Shown piece by piece: positions 7,171 to 14,245 of a DNA stretch of 64,000 nt. Position 1 is the first letter of the stretch. Each line of letters opens with the position of its first letter. Source of the DNA: Runella sp. CRIBMP (lineage in GTDB: Bacteria; Bacteroidota; Bacteroidia; Cytophagales; Spirosomataceae). Made by a program: the position numbers and the translations under genes. The stretch lies in NCBI RefSeq assembly GCF_009905605.1, contig NZ_JAAAKZ010000016.1, positions 57,816 to 121,815 on the forward strand, read 5' to 3'. The notes under the pieces are model-generated. The model ran no database searches. It saw only the letters and a program-made list of their open reading frames with translations, and was not told the DNA's origin.

Positions 7171-8495
7171 TGCTCTGGTTCGGATTCAGAAGATTTATTA
7201 TTTGGATTTTGTGACGAAGCCTCAGGAGTCACGTCATAAGTATAGCTGCTTATCCGGTAGATACACAGATAGTTTTCTGGCTCTATCCCATCAATCTTCT
7301 GCGCAATGCGCACGGGCTTCAAAATCGTCATCTTATCAAAGTGGGTCATAAAGTCCTGCATGTAGTTGGCCGACGTGGCCAGCTCCTTACCCGACGTACC
7401 CAAGCCGTTGTTAAACGCTACACTCGCGAGGTCGGCGCGTACACCGTGGCCCGATGCCTGAATCAAATTAATGCTTTCAAACATTTTCAAAAAGGCCTCA
7501 TCGTTGATGGGATTTTTGAGGGGCGTGATTTTGACGCCTTCGATGGTTTTGCCATCCACCGAAAGCTTGGAGAACGTAAACAGGATTTTGTTGGCTTTCT
7601 CCAGTCCCATCAGCGTATCGGCGATTTGGTCCAGCACCTGCTTTTTCAGTAGCTCTTCCTCCTCTTCATTCAGTCCTTCCTTTTTGAAATAATTGTCGGG
7701 AATGTCTACGTGGTGTGTCACGAAGAAACCGTTATCAAAGGCCGCTTCGTAGTAATCAGGAACGCGGTTGGTGATTTTGGTCACGCGCTCAGTGCCCCAC
7801 CAAGGCTCAAACCCGTAGATTTTTTGGCCAGGGATGGCAGGTTTTACGTGAATGATGCAGACGGGGTACTTGGTCGGGTCCAGCGGGTCGAAGGCAGGCA
7901 CTTTGACAACATCCTCTTCCTTCACGCCTTTGACGTACCCAAACTTTGAGCTGAGCCAATATTCTAAAATCTTGGTTTCGTTCTCCTTGGGCTTGCGGGC
8001 CCGGATTTCAAACGTATCCACCACCTGCAGGGATTCGACTTTCTTCCCGAGGCCCAGCGTCATTTTGACAAACAGGTCACCACCGAAAGCGACCTGGTAA
8101 CTTGCTTCGGCCAGATAAGTATCCAAGTCGAGCAGCTCATGCCACTCGCGGTACTGCGGCGACCGGGGGATGGGCGTATACTTCAGCTCACCTTTGACGA
8201 CTTCTTCCTGATGGGGCCCGATGCCTACGCCGCCGATGAAGTTGCGGCGGGTATTGACAAACTGCCATTTGTTGGGCGATTCGGTCAGCAGCTTGTGCAG
8301 CTGCACTAACTTATCATCATCCTTGCCGCGCGGCACGTACCCGCCTTTTGAACCTGAACTTTTTCCGCCGGGCTTCTCACCATACGCGGCATCGACGGTC
8401 TGCGAAGCATCCTTCCCAAACGTCACCGTGACGGCTGACTGCGGTTTATAGGAAACCAAATAGACGTTACTCGCTATTTTTTTGATGGGGGCCAT
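7167..8495 (-). CDS. Phage portal protein
   Basis: 442 aa. The arrangement of an N-terminal loop-rich region (GYVPRGKDDDKLVQLHKLL), a central mixed domain (YLAEASYQVAFGGDLFVKM) and a helical region with PDYYEAAFDNGFFVTHHVDIP matches portal-type proteins that form the dodecameric DNA gate at the capsid vertex. It is the second gene downstream of the large terminase, the usual place for a portal. The start overlaps the preceding small gene as TAATG. The last 20 residues are low complexity (SSQNPNNKSSESEPEQ). No diagnostic active site exists for portals, so the call rests on composition plus position. Confidence 0.75.
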   Translation of the reverse strand: MAPIKKIASNVYLVSYKPQSAVTVTFGKDASQTVDAAYGEKPGGKSSGSKGGYVPRGKDDDKLVQLHKLLTESPNKWQFVNTRRNFIGGVGIGPHQEEVVKGELKYTPIPRSPQYREWHELLDLDTYLAEASYQVAFGGDLFVKMTLGLGKKVESLQVVDTFEIRARKPKENETKILEYWLSSKFGYVKGVKEEDVVKVPAFDPLDPTKYPVCIIHVKPAIPGQKIYGFEPWWGTERVTKITNRVPDYYEAAFDNGFFVTHHVDIPDNYFKKEGLNEEEEELLKKQVLDQIADTLMGLEKANKILFTFSKLSVDGKTIEGVKITPLKNPINDEAFLKMFESINLIQASGHGVRADLASVAFNNGLGTSGKELATSANYMQDFMTHFDKMTILKPVRIAQKIDGIEPENYLCIYRISSYTYDVTPEASSQNPNNKSSESEPEQ

Positions 8496-8761
8496 TAATT
8501 AAAATGATTGATGGGTTGACCGTTGAACGTGAGCAGAAAATCAATGAAGACCTCAAACTGATACCCGTCGCGCAAAGCCAGCTTGAGCTTGCCGCTTCGG
8601 TTCATTTTCTTTCTTTCGTTGAGGGCATTATCACCGAGCCGCCTCAGCAGGCAGTTTTTCTTCTCACCCCACTGACCGTCTTCCTTTCGGTAGGTGATGT
8701 GAAAAACGGCATTCGGTCGGTTGACTTCGGAGAGTACGGCACTCAAATTAATCTTGCTCAT
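8495..8761 (-). CDS. Small prophage protein between terminase and portal, 88 aa
   Basis: Start chosen at ATG 8761 (MSKINLSAVLSEVNRPNAVF); an ATG seven codons earlier at 8782 is possible. Predicted beta-rich with KEDGQWGEKKNCLLRRLGDN and a C-terminal YQFEVFIDFLLTFNGQPI. No family recognised. Its TAATG junction with the portal start supports coupled expression. Confidence 0.7.
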   Translation of the reverse strand: MSKINLSAVLSEVNRPNAVFHITYRKEDGQWGEKKNCLLRRLGDNALNERKKMNRSGKLKLALRDGYQFEVFIDFLLTFNGQPINHFN

Positions 8762-8963
8762 GTGCTTTTCTTTGACCGGCAATACTACAAATCATCTCCC
8801 GCTTCCGACAGGACACGTTTTTTTTATCGCTTTTTCGGAGGTTTTGCACTCGTTTTTTTTGTGGCTTCCTGATTTTGAAAGCGTTACGCAAAAAAAGCCC
8901 CTTTAAAAGGTGTGTTACACCCTCTAAGGTGGCCCGCACTTTATCGGGAGCGGCAATTGCCAT
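8748..8963 (-). CDS. Possible small basic protein, 71 aa
   Basis: An open frame in the 230-base gap after the large terminase gene: MAIAAPDKVRATLEGVTHLL, then a lysine/arginine-rich tail. It overlaps the next start by 14 bases. The second half runs over the A-rich GTCCT-motif region, so it may be a chance frame. Weakly supported. Confidence 0.3.
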   Translation of the reverse strand: MAIAAPDKVRATLEGVTHLLKGLFLRNAFKIRKPQKKRVQNLRKSDKKNVSCRKREMICSIAGQRKAHEQD

Positions 8964-8990
8964 GATCGCTTTTTAGGAATATACCTTGCC

Positions 8991-10595
8991 CTAGCCACCG
9001 TAAACGTAAATATGATTTTTGCGTGGAGCGTAGTGCGATAAATACATTTTACACTTGGCCCATAGCCAGTAGTCCAATGCATCGGTACCGTCGGTTGCGT
9101 ACTCTCGGTTCTTGGTGCTCAGCTCTGAGCTCTTGTCCTTGCCTATGCGCCTTGCCTTCTTATAGGTCTTGTCCGTAGTGACGGGGGTCTGTGTAAGGTT
9201 GATGATGAGTACCTTATTATTAAGTTTATTTATAAGTACATGAGGGGCCCTTGGGTTACTCTCTTCAAAGAGCATGTTGATGAGGTGGTATTTGTCCTTA
9301 TGGGTAGGGTAGCTGGTGAGCTCCCTGCGGTATACGGTCCACCCACGTTTAACCAGTATATCGGAGACCTGGTCGAAGAAGGGGCGGTTGTCTATTTTAG
9401 TGGCTGCAGTGGTACTGTTACCACCGGGATCGCCGTAGATATAGACCTCTTTTTTAGTGTGTGGTTCGTAGGTATCGCAGAACCAATGGGCCTGTTTTTC
9501 AATGAGGCTGTTTTTTTGATTGGTTACATTTTTCTTTTCTGAAGGTAAGACCTTTTCATAATGGGAGTTAATGACCTTCAGGGATTTGGGGCCTTCCTGA
9601 CCTACCACACCCCATACAATATCGGTGTTAAAATCAAGGCTGTAATCAAGGGCCTTGTCATTTTCATAATCGTTCGATCGATATAACAGGATACCCGTTT
9701 TTTCATCGGGGATGTAGTCATAGGCTTTGGTGTAGCAGTGCTTGTTGGGATTGAAGCCATAGTAAAATCCATTGGGTAGCTTGCCCATGCGTTCGTTGTC
9801 TACTTCGACCGCAAATTCAAGGGGGTCGAGTTGGTCACGGAGCTGCTGTTCGTAATCGTCGGGCAGGACGTCCTGATTATCGCGGAAGGTCGATTCCAGG
9901 AAAAGAAATTTGGGGGGAATGACCTTCAATTCATTATGACTCAGCTTGGCCCGCTGCTCAAGCATTTCATTGTAGTGCTCTTCGGTTTCGTAGATCCACA
10001 TTCCTTCCTGCGTCCAGCTCGCCGATGAAAAATCGAAGAATCCTTTGTTCCAAGGGTGGTCACGCCATTTTGCGTATTTATTACCGCGTCGGGCGGGTAA
10101 AAGCACCTTTCGAACAAAATCACTGCTGATAGTTGCCGACTCATCAATGAGAATCCCATCAATGCTAAGACCTCTATGGCTCTCTTTTCGGTCTTGGCTT
10201 ACAAAGTGAATGGTAAAGCCATTGATGAACGTCATACAATACTGGTAACCCAGCCGCCCGACTTTTTTATAAGGCGCGGCCCAGTGGTCGGGAGGGCGAA
10301 TGCCTACGACGTATACCCCAAGCGGGTTTTCTTTGGGGTGGTATTCGGTATATTTCATGAAGGCCAATGCTTCACGAATGGCAGGCAGTACCACTAAATC
10401 AAGCTGCACATACGTTAAGCCCGCCAATACCCATTTGGCCCGGGAGAAATGTTCAAACAGATACCCCACCACAAAACCCAAAACCGTGGACTTGCCAGAG
10501 GCACGTCCACCAATAAACGACTTGCGATTGGCCCGCGAACTGAGCACTTTTATCTGTTTGTCGTTGGCGTGAATTTGAACTGTTTTCTCACTCAT
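8991..10595 (-). CDS. terL: Terminase large subunit (ATPase-nuclease)
   Basis: 534 aa. The N-terminal packaging ATPase has Walker A GGRASGKST at residues 29-37 and Walker B ILIDE at 148-152. The C-terminal RNase H-like nuclease has acidic residues Asp321 in DYSLDFNTD, Asp389 in YIYGDPGGN and the final DGTDALDYW near residue 510. It translocates genome into the prohead and cuts concatemers, docking on the portal encoded just downstream. The start overlaps the small-subunit stop by 8 bases. Full length for the family. Confidence 0.93.
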   Translation of the reverse strand: MSEKTVQIHANDKQIKVLSSRANRKSFIGGRASGKSTVLGFVVGYLFEHFSRAKWVLAGLTYVQLDLVVLPAIREALAFMKYTEYHPKENPLGVYVVGIRPPDHWAAPYKKVGRLGYQYCMTFINGFTIHFVSQDRKESHRGLSIDGILIDESATISSDFVRKVLLPARRGNKYAKWRDHPWNKGFFDFSSASWTQEGMWIYETEEHYNEMLEQRAKLSHNELKVIPPKFLFLESTFRDNQDVLPDDYEQQLRDQLDPLEFAVEVDNERMGKLPNGFYYGFNPNKHCYTKAYDYIPDEKTGILLYRSNDYENDKALDYSLDFNTDIVWGVVGQEGPKSLKVINSHYEKVLPSEKKNVTNQKNSLIEKQAHWFCDTYEPHTKKEVYIYGDPGGNSTTAATKIDNRPFFDQVSDILVKRGWTVYRRELTSYPTHKDKYHLINMLFEESNPRAPHVLINKLNNKVLIINLTQTPVTTDKTYKKARRIGKDKSSELSTKNREYATDGTDALDYWLWAKCKMYLSHYAPRKNHIYVYGG

Positions 10596-11115
10596 CCAAG
10601 TCCATCTGCTGTTTTTTCAGCACGTTTACGTTGTTGACAAAAACAAATTTGGCGGCTTTCATGAAGTCATCGGGGGTAAAGCCAAGGTCATCTGACTCGT
10701 GCAGTTTAGCGAGTTTATCGGCTTTGTCGCGGGCAATGACGGCGGTTTCGTATTGCTTTTCTTTCATGGCCATGTTGGCCATCAGGTCATAGAAGGCCAT
10801 CGACGCGGCACGTCGGCCGTCCTTATCGACCTGATCCAATTTGCCGTGAATGAACTTTGATTCTTCGAAGATGTACCGGGCCTGCCGTTCCTGAATGCCG
10901 TAATCCCGCATCAGCTGGCTCCTGACCATCTCATCGGTTCGGCCCATGCAGTACAAAGCCCAGGCTTTTCGGTACCGCTCCAGCATTTCGCACTGGGTCT
11001 CGGTGAGCTGTTCGTATTCAATTTCCTGAGCGTAGTAGCGGAGGTAGACGTCCAAGGTATCTTCGTCTATCCTCAAAACCCGCTTCAATTTACCAATTCC
11101 TAACTTTTTTGCCAT
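10588..11115 (-). CDS. terS: Terminase small subunit
   Basis: 175 aa, starting MAKKLGIGKLKRVLRIDED. An N-terminal helical region is followed by a region resembling a DNA-binding terminase small subunit (RSQLMRDYGIQERQARYIFEE near residues 63-83), then a helical body and an acidic tail. Overlaps terL by 8 bases, as subunit pairs usually do. A strong hairpin with a T-run lies just before its ATG. The first 18 codons and the leader are duplicated at about 12.45-12.56 kb, across a cargo gene. Confidence 0.85.
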   Translation of the reverse strand: MAKKLGIGKLKRVLRIDEDTLDVYLRYYAQEIEYEQLTETQCEMLERYRKAWALYCMGRTDEMVRSQLMRDYGIQERQARYIFEESKFIHGKLDQVDKDGRRAASMAFYDLMANMAMKEKQYETAVIARDKADKLAKLHESDDLGFTPDDFMKAAKFVFVNNVNVLKKQQMDLDE

Positions 11116-11120
11116 ATCAT

Positions 11121-11152
11121 AAAAAAATCACGCCCGAAGTTGGGGCGTGATT
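11121..11152 (-). terminator. Terminator-type hairpin in the terS leader
   Basis: On the minus strand AATCACGCCC pairs perfectly with GGGCGTGATT around a 7-base loop and is followed by seven T. It ends six bases before the terS ATG, so unmodified transcription from upstream would stop here. A near-identical hairpin lies in the duplicated leader at 12518-12545. Confidence 0.8.
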
Positions 11153-11272
11153 GGGAGATATGATAGGACAGGATTTTTAGACAGCTCTCAATTAATTTAA
11201 CTTGCAGCACTTTGCTCCAGAAATAACTTTACACAGTTTGTGTCAAGCTATTTCAGTGTAGTACAGAACGCC

Positions 11273-11305
11273 TTTTGAGAATATTAAGCTAATAAAATAC
11301 CTTTG
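11273..11305 (+). promoter_or_regulatory. Bacteroidota sigma-A promoter of the 11325 cargo gene
   Basis: TACCTTTG (11298-11305) matches the TAnnTTTG -7 box exactly, and TTTTG (11273-11277) gives a -33 TTG at 20 bases spacing. The ATG follows 19 bases after the box. The cargo gene thus has its own host-type promoter. Confidence 0.7.
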
Positions 11306-11324
11306 CAACAACACAACGATACCT

Positions 11325-12056
11325 ATGGGACAGCGCAAATCATTAAACGAAAAGCGACTGACGAAGAAGCAAGTCCAAGACTTAATAAAGTCTGAAGGAC
11401 GACTCCACGATGAATACACAAAAGTGTTTAAAGAAACCTATGCATCTGGTTATGTAAAACAAGACTTAGTTTACGAATTACCGAATGACAGAATTCTTTT
11501 TGTATTTGACCCGAATGGCACTTTGCTTGCAGGTAAAGGTGACATTTACCCCAAAGACTACTTTGCAAGGTCTGTAAAATGGAATAAACGAGTTAAGGAC
11601 GACTATGCAAACAATCGAGGTAATTCAGTCGACCATTGGAGATTTTATTCAAAATATCAAATCAACCTCATTGATCAAGCTGACAGACTTATTTCGGAAC
11701 TCGCAGACAAACTACAAATTGACATTAAGCAACTTGACAAAAGCTATAAGAGTTTAGACATCGTTTCTATACAGATAGAACTTTACGATATTGATAAAGT
11801 CCTCACTGACATTTATGACAACTTAGTTGCCTACATTGGAGAAGTAATTCGTACAAAAGTAAACGGACAATGGAAAATCGGTATCGACTACGGCGAATAC
11901 CCATATATTGATATTGGACATAATAATGTTAATGTTAGATATATGCCTATCCATATTGTTTGGGAAAATTTACAAGGGCTTGACTCTGTTGATTTTAGAA
12001 AGTCAATACGAAATGAAGCACGACAAGTTGGCTTTGAAAGAAAATTCAATAGTTAA
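11325..12056 (+). CDS. Cargo gene of unknown function, plus strand, 243 aa
   Basis: MGQRKSLNEKRLTKKQVQDL is followed by a soluble, charged, AT-rich-coded protein. The C-terminal third contains YIGEVIRTKVNGQWKIGIDY, then a beta-like stretch and PIHIVWENLQG. This is a pattern seen in several immunity-like or DUF families of W...P layout, but I cannot assign one. No membrane segment or catalytic motif seen. It lies opposite to the late operon between terS and its preceding gene, has its own promoter, and is flanked by duplicated phage sequence. That is typical of a lysogenic-conversion or exclusion gene. Function unknown. Confidence 0.8.
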   Translation: MGQRKSLNEKRLTKKQVQDLIKSEGRLHDEYTKVFKETYASGYVKQDLVYELPNDRILFVFDPNGTLLAGKGDIYPKDYFARSVKWNKRVKDDYANNRGNSVDHWRFYSKYQINLIDQADRLISELADKLQIDIKQLDKSYKSLDIVSIQIELYDIDKVLTDIYDNLVAYIGEVIRTKVNGQWKIGIDYGEYPYIDIGHNNVNVRYMPIHIVWENLQGLDSVDFRKSIRNEARQVGFERKFNS

Positions 12057-12266
12057 TCGGTAAACAAAAAAGTGGCATATAATATTAGTATTCCTGCAAG
12101 TGGGACCGAACATTTAAACATCAGCTAAGTTAGTATCAGTAGCGGTTCGGACTCGAAGAATAAATTCGTCTCAATAAACGGGCGTTTCATGATACTTGAT
12201 TTCCTACAGGAAAAGTGCCTAATTTAGTCCATAAAAGTGTCTTATAATATTATCTCATGAATCAAC
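12057..12266. other. Non-coding AT-rich stretch after the cargo gene
   Basis: No credible frame. Two related words, CATATAATATTAG (about 12074) and CTTATAATATTATC (about 12241), bracket it. Probably brought in with the cargo gene. Confidence 0.4.
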
Positions 12267-12302
12267 GTCTCATTAACTCATTGATAGATGAGTTAATGAG
12301 AC
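12267..12302. repeat. Perfect 15-bp inverted repeat
   Basis: GTCTCATTAACTCAT and ATGAGTTAATGAGAC are exact complements around TGATAG. There is no T-run, so it may be a protein-binding site, a cruciform or the end of the inserted cargo segment. Confidence 0.7.
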
Positions 12303-12329
12303 TTAAAAAGCAAAAGAGCTGCTTTTTAA
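12303..12329 (+). terminator. Possible terminator hairpin
   Basis: TTAAAAAGCA and TGCTTTTTAA form a 10-bp stem with a 7-base loop, with A-run before and T-run within the 3' arm. It could end plus-strand transcripts from the cargo gene, although it is about 250 bases downstream. Confidence 0.4.
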
Positions 12330-12509
12330 AACAAACTCGTACCCGTCGGGTCGCCGATGGCCCGCTTGGCGGCTTCACGAAATTCCTCTTCCCGCGCCAC
12401 CTCAGCACGATTGGCCAGCAGCGTCCCTTCATTAAAGAAATGAGCCCAACCGCTCTTCGTCTATCCGCAAAACCCGCTTCAACTTGCCAATTCCTAACTT
12501 TTTTGCCAT
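12326..12509 (-). pseudogene. Chimeric duplicate: terS start joined to 3' end of the MgsA-C-like gene
   Basis: From ATG 12509 the minus strand encodes MAKKLGIGKLKRVLRIDEE, the start of TerS, then shifts into another frame matching the last 41 residues or so of the 12696-13265 gene (GWAHFFNEGTLL to GDPTGTSLF, stop at 12326). The copy of the terS leader hairpin precedes it (to about 12560). The order gene X - leader - terS' - X' - cargo - leader - terS is what a tandem duplication of the X/terS junction followed by cargo insertion would leave. Confidence 0.85.
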
Positions 12510-12517
12510 ATCAAATA

Positions 12518-12545
12518 AAAATCACGCCCCAATTTGAGGCGTGAT
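12518..12545 (-). terminator. Duplicated terS-leader hairpin
   Basis: AATCACGCC... and GGGCGTGATT-like arms followed by TTTTT on the minus strand, diverged by a few bases from the copy at 11121-11152. It now precedes only the chimeric pseudogene. Confidence 0.65.
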
Positions 12546-12695
12546 TGTGAGATACGATAGGACGCAAAATCTAGTACCTTCCCAGTTGCTATGCACAAAA
12601 AAATGTAAGATTACATCATCTTTTTCACGAACTCTATTCCTGTTTATCAGCAACTTATATAAGTTTTGTTCTAAATAAATGTACGATTACATTTT

Positions 12696-13265
12696 TTAGA
12701 ACAAACTCGTGCCAGTCGGGTCGCCGATGGCCCGCTTGGCCGCTTCTCTAAACTCCTCTTCCCGCGCCACGTCGGCACGATTGACCAGCAACGTACCTTC
12801 ATTGAAGAAATGCGCCCAACCGCGTTTCAGGCGTTTGCCGCGGTCATTATGTTTGTCGAGCGCAAAGTCCGGCACGGGAATCTTTTTGAAGGGATGGGTA
12901 AGCCAGGCGAAGAGCAACGCCCAATCAATGAGCCTACTTTTTCGGGATCGGCACAGGAGCAGTACAGCGTGGGTCAAAAACAACCGCTGAGGCTCGTTAC
13001 TATCCTCTTTCTTTTTGGCCTGCTCCTTAAACATACAATACAGCGCCCAAATTTCAGAAGATATATTTGGCTCAGCCAACCCAACATCTTCGCTCGACAT
13101 GATGCGCAGGCGCTTCCAGACGTACTCACTAAAATTACTGTCATACAGCTCCACGGCCCAAAAAAGCGCTTCATCTTCTAGCCCGCGCCTGATACACTTT
13201 TGCAGGGCAGAACTACACTCAAAAAAATCATATCCCTTCTTCGTGGTGATTTCGTACTTACCCAT
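12696..13265 (-). CDS. Stand-alone MgsA/RarA C-terminal-domain-like protein, 189 aa
   Basis: The sequence SALQKCIRRGLEDEALFWAVE, then YVWKRLRIMSSEDVGLAEPN, strongly resembles the helical C-terminal oligomerisation domain of MgsA/RarA (WRNIP1-type) AAA+ proteins, where the pattern is K-S-IRG...D.AL.W then R.A.EDIGLA. No Walker motifs are present, so the ATPase part is absent. It could bind DNA ends or clamp-loader partners during phage replication or packaging; that is inference. Starts at ATG 13265, overlapping the SymE-like gene by 8 bases. Its 3' end is duplicated at 12326-12450. Confidence 0.75.
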   Translation of the reverse strand: MGKYEITTKKGYDFFECSSALQKCIRRGLEDEALFWAVELYDSNFSEYVWKRLRIMSSEDVGLAEPNISSEIWALYCMFKEQAKKKEDSNEPQRLFLTHAVLLLCRSRKSRLIDWALLFAWLTHPFKKIPVPDFALDKHNDRGKRLKRGWAHFFNEGTLLVNRADVAREEEFREAAKRAIGDPTGTSLF

Positions 13266-13431
13266 GCGTAATAATGATTTTACTGTTCAACACTTCGATT
13301 TTCACCACGTCGCCCGGTTCGATGCCCGCCATGGCCAGCCATTGGCCGCTCAATCTCAACTCAGGTACCCACTTTACTCGGCGCATTACATTTACCCGCG
13401 CTCGCTTGCTTACTTTTAAATTTCTGCTCAT
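13258..13431 (-). CDS. SymE-like small protein, 57 aa
   Basis: MSRNLKVSKRARVNVMRRVK is followed by VPELRLSGQWLAMAGIEPGD, closely matching the SymE/AbrB-like pattern P-x-LRLSG-x-WL-x-xAGF-x-PGD. Family members include the SOS-induced E. coli SymE, reported as an RNA-targeting toxin and later as nucleoid-associated; many prophage copies are uncharacterised. It overlaps the next gene by 8 bases (ATGGGTAA), so it is part of the early/middle operon rather than a classical type I toxin locus. No antisense RNA was identified. It carries the TGCTTAGAA leader word 9 bases before its ATG. Confidence 0.8.
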   Translation of the reverse strand: MSRNLKVSKRARVNVMRRVKWVPELRLSGQWLAMAGIEPGDVVKIEVLNSKIIITHG

Positions 13432-13476
13432 CTTTGCAGTGCTTAGAATGTTAGTCTTAATTGATTGATGTTCAGG

Positions 13477-13510
13477 AAGCCGCGATTTGCCTCGCGGCTT
13501 TCCTTTTTTT
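13477..13510 (+). terminator. Hairpin with T-run on the plus strand
   Basis: AAGCCGCGA and TCGCGGCTT pair perfectly around TTTGCC, followed by TCCTTTTTTT on the plus strand. All neighbouring genes are on the minus strand, so it would stop antisense transcription or act as a leader hairpin of the SymE-like gene. Confidence 0.6.
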
Positions 13511-13677
13511 TAAAACAGTTTGGTTTGCTTTTCTTCAGCTGCAGATGAAAAAAGCGGGGTATCAGTCCACCCTTTATTGCCAGTTTTTTTAATAGGCAGA
13601 TTTGGATTTTCCTTTAATGCCTCCTGCAAAAGCTTCTGCTGAGTTACCGGCAGCTTCTTAAATTCATTACGGGTCAT
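13510..13677 (-). CDS. Small prophage protein, 55 aa
   Basis: MTRNEFKKLPVTQQKLLQEA continues into a charged, soluble tail ending TPLFSSAAEEKQTKLF. No domain recognised. Its ATG overlaps the stop of the preceding gene as ATGA (13674-13677), good evidence for a real coupled gene. Confidence 0.65.
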   Translation of the reverse strand: MTRNEFKKLPVTQQKLLQEALKENPNLPIKKTGNKGWTDTPLFSSAAEEKQTKLF

Positions 13678-13856
13678 TTTCTTCGTTTTTTAGGGTGAAA
13701 CATTCCTTCAACCTGCGATAAGGTGATTAGGCCTCTATCCAAATTCCAGCTCACTTTCAGGCTCAGGCTCATACTCAGCAATCCTTTGCGAAATAAGCCC
13801 CAAGCGCGTACCATCACGACGCGAACGCGCTCTACGTGTTTTTGCCACTTGCTCAT
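13674..13856 (-). CDS. Small basic prophage protein, 60 aa
   Basis: MSKWQKHVERVRVVMVRAWG with a basic C-terminus (HPKKRRK). It is coupled on both sides: TAATG with the 82-aa gene upstream and ATGA with the 55-aa gene downstream. Function unknown; the charge suggests nucleic-acid contact. Confidence 0.65.
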   Translation of the reverse strand: MSKWQKHVERVRVVMVRAWGLFRKGLLSMSLSLKVSWNLDRGLITLSQVEGMFHPKKRRK

Positions 13857-14104
13857 TAGGCCCATTTGGTTTGAATGTCCGACAAGGTGTCTTGGTTTGC
13901 CTTCACGATTTCGGCGCTGTACTGACGTGATTTGGAGAGGGTTTTTTCGATATCGCCCAGGGCGGTCTCAAAACCGTAGTGCAAGGAGTTCATCAGGATG
14001 GCCCGGCGCTCTATCCAGTACGGTTGCGGATGTGTTGACCAATAGATTTTGCGGTTACATTTTGCAATCTCTTTTTCAATTTGGGCCTTGATTTTCTTTT
14101 CCAT
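13856..14104 (-). CDS. Small helical prophage protein, 82 aa
   Basis: MEKKIKAQIEKEIAKCNRKI, then WSTHPQPYWIERRAILMN, and a long helix. No domain recognised. First gene of a four-gene coupled cluster that ends with the MgsA-C-like gene. Its start lies 2 bases from a TGCTTAGAA word and a 108-bp duplicated leader. Confidence 0.7.
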   Translation of the reverse strand: MEKKIKAQIEKEIAKCNRKIYWSTHPQPYWIERRAILMNSLHYGFETALGDIEKTLSKSRQYSAEIVKANQDTLSDIQTKWA

Positions 14105-14213
14105 TGTGCTTAGAATTAAGTGTTAAATGATTGATTTATAAGGAGTAGTTTGCCCTACTGCTTATGTAAATATCTCCCGACAGAACGGATATAAAAAGCG
14201 TTTTCCCGAAAAT
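14101..14213 (-). promoter_or_regulatory. Duplicated 5' leader, copy A
   Basis: About 108 bases nearly identical to 15796-15907, each ending at an ATG. Minus-strand order: an A/T block, CCGTTCTGTCGGGAG, ACATAAGCA, a hairpin AGTAG-GGCAAA-CTACT, CAATCA...TTAA, TTCTAAGCAC, start. Probably a middle/early phage promoter-leader. Confidence 0.7.
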
Positions 14214-14245
14214 ATTTATCAGAAAAACGCTTAATTTTCAATTAG

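Noticed and set aside
12257..12544. 95-aa plus frame through the palindrome and chimeric fragment
   Set aside because: Its first codons are the palindrome and the rest is the antisense of duplicated phage genes.
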